Below the pieces are notes generated by a model. The model made no database searches, was not told the DNA's origin, and saw nothing but the letters and a program-made list of their open reading frames with translations. Shown piece by piece: positions 41,401-53,400 of a stretch of 64,000 nucleotides of DNA. The position numbers and the translations under genes are program-made. Numbering within the stretch: the first letter of the stretch is position 1; every line of letters starts with the position of its first letter. The DNA is from Callaeas wilsoni (Eukaryota > Chordata > Aves > Passeriformes > Callaeidae): the NCBI GenBank assembly GCA_013398955.1, contig VWPU01009687.1, positions 35,094 to 99,093 of the forward strand, given 5' to 3'.

Positions 41401-44400
41401 TGTTTAAGAAATTGTCTGCAGATGCTTTAGGACTGATTGCATTTGCAGCAGTGAGTCTGTTATTTTGACCTTGAAATATGCATAAAATACAGGTGGTATA
41501 GTTTACCATGGGTTTAGTGCAGTATATCTGAAGTGCGATTGGGTGATTTTTCTACTTGAAACTTTTTTTTTTTAATCCTTAGATGGCCATGGGTAGCACT
41601 CGTTCAGTGTGCAGTTCCTGCTCGTTACTAATGCTGAACTGTGCATGTTCTTTTCCTGGGAAGTTTGGTCCGTGTAACTTTGTTCCTTTTTTTTTTTTTT
41701 TTTTTGGGGCAAGATTCCTTTAATGTTGTTACAGTAAAACTATATATACACAGGCCATGACTTGATTTGCAAAATATGCTCACCAGATCTGTATTGAAAT
41801 GTGCCATTTCAATGTATGCATGCATTAAGTTGCTTTTTCATCTTGCATGAGACTAAAAGCATATTGAATTTAGTCATTAAAATATTAATCATTCAAAACT
41901 TTTACCTTAAATCCCTTGTGGCAGGTCATGCTGACCCCGAACATGCAAGGTATTATCATGGCTATAGGTAAAGCCAGGAATGTTTATGACAGGTGTGGGC
42001 CAGAAGCAGGGTTCTTTAAGGTACAACTAACATTTTCGTTTTTCTCCTCCGACTTTTCCTGTTAGATATGCTACTCCCTCTACCCCTTTCTTTATATAAA
42101 GTCTTTTCCAGCATTTATACATACTTGTCTATATCAGTCCCTCATTTAGATATTTCTCCCTTGAAAAATAGACAGATATATGCCCTGTTGATATCAGTAA
42201 CTCATATACCTTTCTGCATTTTAGTTTTTTAATAATAGTAGCAAGTAACACAATAGTAACATGAAACCTAGATGTGTAATCAATAAAAGTAAATTTTTTT
42301 TTCTCCTGTTGGTAATAAAACCCATGCCTTTGCTAGGCTGTGAGACATCAGGGTTTTTTTACCCAGGGACTTTAGTGTTTAGTTATTCATTGTCTATTTC
42401 AAAGAGGTGTTCTTGGTTTGTACTCCTTAAAAGATTTTTAATAGATTTAAATTGCTTGCTTTTGTGTAACTGCATGAGTGTCAATACTATTTATTTAAGT
42501 AGTTTTTTATTACTGGGAATTACACATTAGGCTTTTTCAGATGATTACCCTTCACTGTGATACCAGATTTAAGAATGTGTTCATTTTCTTAAATACACAA
42601 ACTTCTGAGCACTTTCAGCTTGTGGCCTTTTGATTTTTCAGGGTATTAGAAAGAGAATTGCTTTGACATGATGTACAATGTAAAATCCTCTCAAATGTGA
42701 TTTGGAGAGGGGAAAGAAGTTTCTTGCTTGTCATTGAGTAGGGGTCTGTTTTCTTCTTAATTGTTATGGTGGACTTCCACTAGAAGAAATTGTAAAAGCC
42801 ACAAAACCCCCAAACAAACAACAAGCAAACAAACAAAAACCCCTACCATCACCTACAGAAAGTTCTGCAACCCCTTGGTAAAACTGAAAACGTCATGGGT
42901 TGGTTGGTTTGTCTGTTTGTGTGGGTGTTTGAAGTGGATACTTAGAGAAGGGTTATAGCCATAATGTGTTTGCAGGGCTGTCTCTGTTAACTGTGCCTGA
43001 TCTCAGGGAAGGGAGAGACACCTGCTACAGCCTCTGTTGAGTGAAACTGGGTTTGCTTGGGATTCAGTGCTGGTTGCTTTTTTTCTTTTCAATTTTATTA
43101 ATGAAAATATGTCAATTGTTTTTTAAGTTGAAAAAAAATCCTCATTTGATCAAATCACTCCTTACCAGATTCAATTCTATCAAATTATATTTTTTAATAT
43201 GAAGGGTGTTTTTATAATTTTAAAACAGACAAAATAAAATTATATTTAATGCTTCAGAGTTATCAAAACAATGCTCGGTTGAAATGATTTTCAGTCTTTA
43301 ATTTTGAATGCTTAAACATTTAGGCTTCACGGGGGCAGAATGTCTTTGAGTGATAAAATGTTTTGACATAAAGTAGAAAACTTTCCTTACTCATTTTCTG
43401 CTGAATTATGTTTGCAATAGCTTAGAAGAGGTGAAACATGGTTCATTTTGAAGGAATACATTCATATGAATGGAAGAAAATGAAATGGTCTTTCTTAGGA
43501 ACAAAATTTTTGTCTTGGGATGCATCAGATGAAATCTCACGTTTTCCCTTAACTTACTATAAAAGCTCCTGTGATATCTTTTAATACTGTTACTGTGTTC
43601 CTTTATGTGTTTATTTTTGATGAAATTAGTGTTTTCAGAAAACGGGGGGGAAGGGGGGGATTCTATATCTTTGTTTTAATGTAACTCAGGTGAAATCCCT
43701 TTGGTGTGGGTCATTGTTACTGCCAAGGTTTCACTCCCCCTCTAGATCGCAGGTTTAAGACATGACTAACATTCAGATATTTCTTGGTCAGTGATCTCTT
43801 TAAATCATTGTTCTTTAACCTTTATAGACAACTCCTTGCACAATGTTTCCCTTAAGATCTTTATATAATATCCTCAGTGAGAAAATGAAAGCACGGAACA
43901 CTTTTTTCTACTGTCCCTTTTTCTGTGTAGAGAAAGTATTTTTTTCATTTTGGTAAAGATTTCTGAATCTGTAGAATACCACATTATTTGAAAAAAAATA
44001 ATATAAAAATACAAGGTTTGTGTTCTATTTTTTACTACTTCTCAGTAATTATATGAAAAAATAAATGTCTAATAGCAGTTTGTTTTTGCTTTCTCAGTAA
44101 AAAGGGTTTAATTTTTAGCCATGTTGACTTTCTAATGGTAGAACTTCTAATGTAAAATAACAGAAACTCTGTGGCTTTTGGCATTTATAATGTTGTCCTA
44201 AACATCCTTTTTAATGGTAATGCAAATCATGAGTATTTAAAGATATTTATGCAGAATATTCTCCTAAGTTTTAAAGGTCTCCACATGCTCTATGTTTAAA
44301 ATCTGTATGATTATTACCCTACATGTTTTTAGTCTTGAAACAAAATGTGTTATTAGCAGAGGATGGGAGCCCAAATTTCTGACAGTTAAATGTCAGGTAT

Positions 44401-47400
44401 TACAGCATACAAGTGTTTGAAATATTGAACAGGATTTTTTTCGTGACTGCTTTGGTGCTTTGTTTTGTGCATACATTGTATTGAAACTCTGCTAATGTGT
44501 TAGCAAACCATCTGATCACGTCCCTGTTTTCAGAGAGAATTTATGGAACATGTGTTAACATTTGTCACCATTTTTCTAATTCTTTTTCTTGTTGCTCCTG
44601 TTCATGCTGTATAGTTTCAGTGAATAAAATCTAACAAACATATCAAATTATGTTCATTAAAACCTAATGTGCTGGCAAAGCTGGGAAAGTAAATGCTTCT
44701 GATGACCTCTGAAGTTTCTCTAAAATACTCAGTGAGGGCTGCATCCTGCCCTATAGGGCAATACTGTTCATATAGAATTATTATTTTCTTTAGAAATCCT
44801 ATCATTTGTTTTTCATTGAAAGACATACTTCATTCCCACTTAGTATTTTCCAAATCACACATGTTCACTAAACTTTCTGTAGAGTATTTTTTATTCATGT
44901 CTTTGCATTTAACCATGTATTAGAGATACTTATTTTACCTTACGAGACTTCTGAAAATTTCTTAAGGTCGAGTGTCTGAATATTATGCTTGTCTTGGGCT
45001 CAAAGAAAGCTCTCTAAGGATTGGATAAGTCGCCTCTCAGGGAGACATAGCACAGGACTGGAACTACTTTTGAAGGGAAGGTTTACTTGGGATTTTGTCA
45101 GGCTTAACTGGGGAGAGAAAGGACCAGCTTGACAATTTATCTGTGGTTTTCTGTTTGTTTGCTTTTTAAAAACATAGTTTAGACTTCTTAGAAGGGTGGT
45201 CTGTGGAACTGTTAAAAAATTTTATAGGCAAAACGCCATGGGACATAAAATATCTTCTGTCTGTGATGTTTGAGTTAAAAACCAGAAGGAATAATGTCTA
45301 TTTTTTTAAATTACGTAGGCAATTAAATTGGAATACACACGTCTGCTAAAATTAGCCCAGGAGGATCCACCACCCGAATGTGATTATCGTTTGCGTCATG
45401 CAATTGTTTACTTCATCCAAAACCAGGCACCAAAGAAGATAATTGAGAGAACATTACTGGAGCAGTTTGGAGATCACAATCTCAGCTTTGATGAGAGGTA
45501 ATAAGATCTGCACATCTCATTTCCTGTGTTCGTGAATGTTCTCTGACGTGTGGAAACACTCCTTCATATTTGGCTGGTGTGTTTGGCTTTATCTCCTAGT
45601 TAATAGCTTGCAAGTTTACTTTGTAAAACAGATCATCTTTATAAAAGTCCCTGTTAAAAGAATAATCAAGAAGTTGAGTTCCTACTCATCTAAAATAAAT
45701 AGAAATCCTCAGTGTTGTTCATGATTTTGCACATAGATTTCTGTATCTTCTTTCACTGCGTTTCCTCACCGCCCTGAAAGCCAGCAGTAGACAGCAAAGC
45801 CTTTCCAGCTGGGCGAGTGACTGATTTGAGAGCAAGACGATGTCTCTCTTCCACTCAAAATTACATCTACTTACTTATATAAATAGGTAAATTAAAAGTT
45901 AGAAAACAGTCTTATTTCTGTGTAGGGAATAATCTTCTAAACTTCTGCAAAGTAATCGTCAGGGAGCTTCAAGCTGTCTGAAATTCAAAATTAAAAGAAA
46001 GACTGAGCAGTGTGGCAATTTAGTGAAATAATAAAAGAAGTAATCCTTTAAATAGCACAGGCCTCCATCACACATACTTCAAAAGTATGCCCTCTCCTGC
46101 TGATTATACCATGCATAATAAAATGTACATTTTCCACAGCATTTTCATACTGGTTTGCATAAGGCTGTGGCTCATACTGTTTGAGGCTCCTGTCTTTGTA
46201 AGGATAATATCCTTTGTGAATTTCCAGTAATGTTTCATGATTTTTTATTGCTTTTTGTAAGGTGCCGTAACATAATGAAGGTTGCTCAAGCCAAACTTGA
46301 AATGATAAAGCCAGATGAAGTAAACATGGAGGAATATGAGGTCAGTATTGCTTATACATTAACTTAAGTTGTAATGTGAAATAGTTATCGGTAAAGCTGA
46401 CTTTTGTCTGCACAAATTTCTTCTTGTCTCAGCCCTAGAAGTTAAAACCGGCTGTTTATTGAGAGACCCCATAATTGTCCAAAGGCTGCTCTTGAGCTAA
46501 AGCTGTTTTTTCCACATCTGTAATTCCAGTGTTTGAGCCATAAATAAATACATGTCAGGTTGGAGTCTGTCCTTTCTTTGTTAACGAGTCTTGACGTCAC
46601 TAACAATATTTTGTAATTTATCACCACATGAGCCACATGGCTTTCTCTAGGCAGACACAGCTGGCAAGGAAGGAGGAGAGTGGTCTCTGCCCAGCCTTGC
46701 TCATCTTGAGAACTGCGTAGCAGGCACAGTCTTATTTGTGCTTTTCCTCTAGCTGTCTCTCCAGCAGCCATTCCCATTTTTCTTATGAGCAGCAGATTCT
46801 TTACTTTACCAAGACCATGCATAACCAGCTTAGGAATTTAATTTTTCCTCCTGTGTGGTTTAGAAAAACTTGGAGGGAAAGTGAGAGTGAATCTCAGACA
46901 TTAAATAATCATGACTAATTGTTGCTAAAATAATTCATCTCACATTTAAAGCTAAGCCTGTAGCTGGTTTTCCAGCATCAATTTCAAGTCTGAGTAATAC
47001 TGTTCATTAAGACCTCTTAACAGTGGGTATTTATGTCCTGGGCAGATTCCAGTGCACCACCTATACCTCCTTGTTGTGCTGGTAGGTCCAAACAACTTGA
47101 TCAGGAGGATAATGGGAGTAATCTTATCCTCACAAATCCAGTGAAATATACTTTAATTGCCACTTCTCATTACCAGGTTTAGGACCTACAGTAGATGCTA
47201 CTGCATTACAGTGTGCCTCCCTAGTCACTGATGGGGAAGGACCCTCAGAGTGGCATTTTAGTTGCATTTTCTTGGCTGTGCAGGGCTCAGCATCTTACTG
47301 TTTTCTGAATGATGCTGCACAGAGAGAACAAACAATTCTGGACTCACCCCCACTCCCCACTCTTAGAGCTATTTTCTGTTCCTCTGCAGAAAAGTGCTCT

Positions 47401-50400
47401 TTTTTAGCTCTTGCAATATGTAGTTGGGGCTTTCTCCATAGATTGTGTCAGTCCAGTATAGTGAGTTGGCATTTTATGGATGCTTTCTCACGCTCTTTCT
47501 GTTGAATCTTGCAAGTATCTGTGTCTTATGGTGTCCTGTCCCCTATTTTATCTTTAATGCACAACGGAAAGTTAAACCCTCTATAGAGAAAGTGGCTTTT
47601 TCACTTGGAGCATTTACCTGTAAAGCGAACCAGGAGTCACTTGGTATAAAAGGTGATGCCGTAAGATAAATGCTCTGCTCCAATGCCAACACCGCATCTG
47701 AGCTGCATTTGGGGATTTTTAGCACTTCTCATGTAAAGTGTTCAGGCTTTTTCTATGTCATTCTTGTATTGAAAAATTAAGCTTAATATCTGACACACGA
47801 AAAAGCTTTCCAGCACTTTTTGAGTAATGTAGGGAAGAAAAAAACAAGATCTTGTATAATTTTACCTGTGGTTCTCCAAAAGTGCTTTGTGTTCCTTTCA
47901 AATGGTAATAGGTTCTGTAAGAATAATCTCATTTAGAAATGTTTAAGACATTTAAGAATTTTCTTTTTATTGAGGGAGGGTGGATTCAGGTGGACTTTTC
48001 ACATATGCAAGCCTACTGGCGTCCTTAGTACTTACTGTGACTATTGGACACTAAATTTAAGTGGAGGGGGCTGTATGTTTAAATACAATAAATTTGTTTC
48101 ATTTTTGTGGATGAAGTTCTATTTACCCTTTCTTACATGCAGAGATGGCATCAGGACTATAGACATTTCAGGGAAACAACCATGTTTCTCATGGTAGGAT
48201 TGGAGTTTTTCCAAAAAAAGAGGTAAGTGGTAGTATAGAACTCAAATGTAGTAGAATGATGTGAAGGCAAAATGTAATATTGATAAGTAAAGCTATTTTT
48301 TAAATTAAGAAGTGTTTAATGTATTCTTCATTTCAGATAAGCATTTTTTCAGTCGACTAATGTCTTCAGTCCTGCATCTTCCTATTCTTAATTTCCATGT
48401 CCAATCTCTTATCAAGCCATGGGTTCTTTTCAGAGCACCCTCCACATGCACCCATATTCTTCCTTCTCTTCTACTCTTAAGTGCTCTTGGTATCACTCAG
48501 CCATAAAAATCCTCCTTCCCTCGCACCACCTGTGCACATACATTTATCCGCTTTTATCAGCAGACACAATTAGTCAGGCCCCTGTCCTACGTGCCTTTTG
48601 ACTGGGTCTTCCCACTGAAGCAGTTTTACCTTCTGCATTAGTCTGAGCCAAAACTCCACCTATGGTGGGCTCTAAAGGTCAGGAAAACAGAGTATATTTG
48701 AGAAAAACTGTCATGCATAGCCATCATAGTTGTAGCTGATTGTCCTTAACTCCACAGTGATTCATTCCTTTCTCTTTTTGAACCAAGTCAAAAATTGTGG
48801 CTGTATAAAATGGGTGACATTTATGTACTTAATTCAAAACAGCACAAATTTATTCTGATCTATACATTGCAACAAGAATGATGATTACAGTATAAATGTA
48901 GTCAATCACTGATTTTTCATATATAAAACAATAGGTAGGGAAATTTATAGTGGGAGTCAAATTTAATTCTTTCTCTTTGTTGTGTAGTAAATTGCTTCAT
49001 ATTTCTCTTTCTTGTCTTGTATCCTCCCAAAAAAGAAAGACCCCAAACAATACAGGAAAATTGATTGCAAAAGACACAGCCTTGCCTTTGTGACAAGATA
49101 CGTCTTTTTATACTGGCTAACACAATGAGCCCAGAGTCTTGGGTTGTCTTTGGGTTACCAGCATGTAATAAACAGTACATTTATTAATAATCTAAATTGA
49201 AATATGCTGTGCTATTGGTCTTAAACACTTTATATACAAAGGTTAGTCAGAAGATTGCCTGGCTTATTTGAAAAATAAACACCCTGGTGTTGCTTCATTC
49301 CTTAGAGGCAAAAATGTCACAGGCATGGGTGTGGTTTATAGGAACCCCTGTACTTCATGCACTCTCTAAGATTGCAAGCAGGGGTGAAGCATCGTCAAGT
49401 TCCTTGGCACTGGGACTCCAGAGTGGCACATTCAATTGTAAAATACCAAGGTTTTCAAGAAATTTCTTCTTCCTATAACATATTTGATGATGCCGTGCAG
49501 GAGAGAGGGAAGTGCTGTTTTCTGCTCTGTGCTAAACAAAGTTCTCCATTAATTACAATAACTTGCAAAATTGGAGTGAGGTGTTTGTTACAAAACATCT
49601 TCATAATTTAGAAAACAAACCTATTATCACCAATCTTATACTCTAACATGGGTCAGAAATAAAAAGTACAATTTCAGAAGTGCTTCAAGAAGTGTTTGAT
49701 ACAAAGACGGTAGGACTGAAGTATAGTTAGTGGATGAGTGAGGTCTGGGTATCCAGTGACCTGCTCCAAAGGCATCTTGTACAAATAAATACCTGCGGTG
49801 CAGCTCCAGGTTCTCAAAGGACTCCGAGTTTTACTGAGGTTCCCACCTTGCACACTTGAGAGAGTAATGGTACCATCCATCCTTATGCTGGAAATGAGAC
49901 TAAACTGCTGATCCCTGTCAGTTCCTTTAACACTGAAATCATAAAAACATAACTTTAAAAATATGTATGAAAGGATAAACTTTCATAATAGAAATATGAT
50001 CTTCATTAGTAGGACTGTTTTGAGGCTTCTTTTTTCCCCCACAAACCCACCTCTCTGTTGACAACCTTTACTTAGCTTCAATAACACTAAATGATAACCT
50101 AGCAGCACTCGAGGTCTTGATGGAGCCAAAAGACCTTTATTCAAGCAGTCTCTGATTTCTTTAATTGTATTGTGTTGAACAAACACGAAAATCAACATTA
50201 AAGTAGTTCAGTGTATCTTTTTCATGCCTGCTTTCAGTGGTCACTCGTGATCCCTGATGCTGGGTGACAAGGACCACTTTTCAGTGCAGGTGGAGAATTA
50301 AGAGGTCTTTCAGGCAGATCTCCTCTGACTGTAGTGTGGAGTAGTAACCTGCTCTGGCTGAGATGAACCCAGCCAGCTAATGAGCCTTGGCAGGAGTTTT

Positions 50401-53400
50401 GCCTGCAGCTCACTCTTGTGGCAGCAACTTAAAAGTGAACAAACTGTATGTTTTACCAGTTGCCTTTTAAGTTTCTTGGAAAGCCAATACAGCTTTTCGG
50501 TTTTGACTGAAATGCCTTTTTCAAAGCAGTGCTAAAATTTTGCCATTCTGTGCTTTCTGCGTCTTTTCCAAAGCCTCAACCCAGTGAGCTCCATAATTTT
50601 GTGAGCAGCTTCAGTGATCTTAGGCTTAGGCTGCACAGGCTTGAGCTTATGTGCAGTTCAGCTGTGAGAAGGCAGAAAGTCAACTGTGTCCTGGGCTGCA
50701 TCCAAAGTGCCATGGGATTCTGCCCCGCTCTGCTGAGACCCCACCTGCAGGGCTGCCCTGGGGTGCCAGCACAGGAAGGACAGGGTGCTCCTCCTGTTGG
50801 AGCCAGGCCAGAGGAGGCACCAAGATGATCAGAGGGGTGGAGCACCTGCCCAGTTAAGACAGGATGAGAAAGTTGGGGCTGTTGTGTGGAAACCTGAAAG
50901 CTATCTTTGAGTATCTGAAAGGAGCCTCCAAGAAAGATGGAGACATTTTACAAGAGCATAGAGTGACAGGACAAGGGGGAATGGCTTCAAACTGACAGAG
51001 AGGAGGTTTGGATTAGTTATGAGGAAGAAATTCTTTACAGTCAAGATGGTGAGGCACTCGAACAGGATGCCCAGAGAAGCTTTGGAGGCTCCATCCCTGG
51101 AAGTGTTCAACGCCAGGTTGGATGGGGTTTTGTGCAGCCTGGTCTAGTGGAAGGTGTCCTTGCCCATGGCAGGGGGTTGGAACCAAATGATCTTCAAGGT
51201 TCCTTTCCAACCCAGCCACCCTATGATTCTATGGATCTGTTTGCTAATTTACACTGTAGTCCCATTCCTCAGACCCAAGATATATAAGGAGTATGAGCTT
51301 GGATATACAGTCATGATAATCTAAAATAACTTACCTTGGCGTTAAATGGCACCACAGTTGTTTCAGGAAAGGGTCACACACAAGTGAGGGAAGGAGCAAG
51401 AAGAGGGTGACTGGAAATAAGGCCACTACCACCACTGAGTCTCAATTTGCATCAACAGAGCTGTTGACACTGTAGCTTCAACCTGCAGTTTCACAAAGGG
51501 AAGGAGGAGGTCCTCCTCCTCCGGCTTTATAACCAGCAGCATCAGTTCCTTGTAATCATCTTTTCTTCCCTTTTCCTCCTACATAAAGTTTTCAGATGTC
51601 TGGTCAGTTTATTGGTGACCAGTGGTATTGAAGAGTTTTCATGGCTATGAAAAATGGACTTCAAGTAGTGTTTTCCCATATTTTTATATTGTCTCTTTGG
51701 GAGGTATTACCTTAAGTCCTGAGTTTTTTACTTTGGAAAACTCTTGATTGTATTCAAGTATGCTCTGTGTGTGCACATAATTTTTAGCCTTTTTCAGTAG
51801 CCTGGTAGTTTGGTTTTGGTAGTTTCAACTTGACCCATGACCTCATACTCTCATCGGGAGTGAGTGCACAATTCTGTATTCCTTTAAGCGCTCCATTAGG
51901 AAATTTCCTAGATTTTTTTCTTATTGAATAAAAATGAGATATCAAACTGCCTGTTTTTAGTGTAGCTGCATGAAGTGTTTTCAGTGCTTGTCTGTCATAA
52001 CTGGGTCTCTGTAAGTCAGAATTCACCATTTCAGGTGTTTGCAGGAGATGGTGTGCGGCAGTGTGAGGGGAGATTGTTCATCTGTGCATGAAGGGATCTC
52101 TGTCAATTATTGACTGATAGGTTCTTGGGTCCTCTTTTATTCTTTCTCTACCAATTAGCCTTGCATTTATCTTTCGCATTCAGATTAAAGACAGAAATAT
52201 CAACAGCACTTCTGCTTTGAAATGTTGTGATGGCTTCTTCCATCACATGAGATCTCAAGTCACTTGGAAGAACTTACAGTTAGTGAAGCTTAAAAATTCA
52301 GCTTTTGTTTTAGAAATAAGGTGACAGCTTTAAATCTTACTTGCTGAAGTATAGAATGCTATCAAGGTATTTATGGCAACAGAAGCTCCAACCCAGTGTG
52401 ACATAAATGCATGCAGGAAAAATTAAGATTTCATGGATACTCAAGGTCAATCTAAAGCTGGTTTAGAAGTGAGTGAAATGATACCCATTGGTTTTGGAGG
52501 GCTTTGGATCAGACTTCATGTGCAATGATCTAACCTAATAATAAAATAATTTGTTCTAATGTGTGTAAAAGGCAAAATTGTATGGTTTTAAAAAAATTAT
52601 GAAGAGATTGGTGGGAAGGGGTGGATTTGCCATACAGCAAGTGGAGTTACCTGTCCTTTGAGGAACACAGTTACCTTGAAGCAGGTGGTACGTGGATGTT
52701 GCACCTAATGCTTTTGTTTCTTCACTTCAGCTACATGGAAGCCTTGCTCTACCTTATCTATGCTTACCAGAATAACAAAGAACTCTTGTCCAAAGGCCCA
52801 TACAGAGGGCACGACGAAGAGCTGATATCTCACTACAGGCGAGAGTGTTTGCTAGTAAGTGAAGGGGGAAATAAATGTCTCAAAAAATTGAGTTTGCTTC
52901 ACAGCTTTAGTAAAATTAGTTACTAGAAAAGTGTTGCCATCATGTACAATAAACCCAAAACCTCCCTCCATCAGCAATTTAATAGTCAGGCTTGTAAGGG
53001 GAAAAAAAGCAAAAGTAAAAAAGAAAACATTATTCCCCACCCTTTTTTTGAATAATCAATCATTTTCTTTATGATTATAAATAATGTGCTCACTGCCATC
53101 ATGTCTGGCGTGGGTGGGAGCAGCAGTTGACAGTGTTGGTGAGCAGACCTCATCCTGCTGCCATGGTTTGACAGGAAGACAAATATTGGGAAAGGCATCA
53201 GCAATGATGCCTTGCCTAAAAAAAAAAAAAATTTCCTTGTTATGTCACTTTTAACAATAGTGAAAAACTAAAAGCAGGTGATGGAATCTCAGTCTTAACA
53301 AAACAGCTGCAAAATTGGAGTTGGCAGGTATGAAATGAAGTGGCTTGAGGAACAGCACAAGTTCAAGTGGATTAGTAGAGCATATGCATCATGCTGTAAA

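Noticed and set aside
50529..51219. Several open frames on both strands
   Set aside because: They lie in or beside the CR1 copy at about 50660-51236 and share its conserved blocks.
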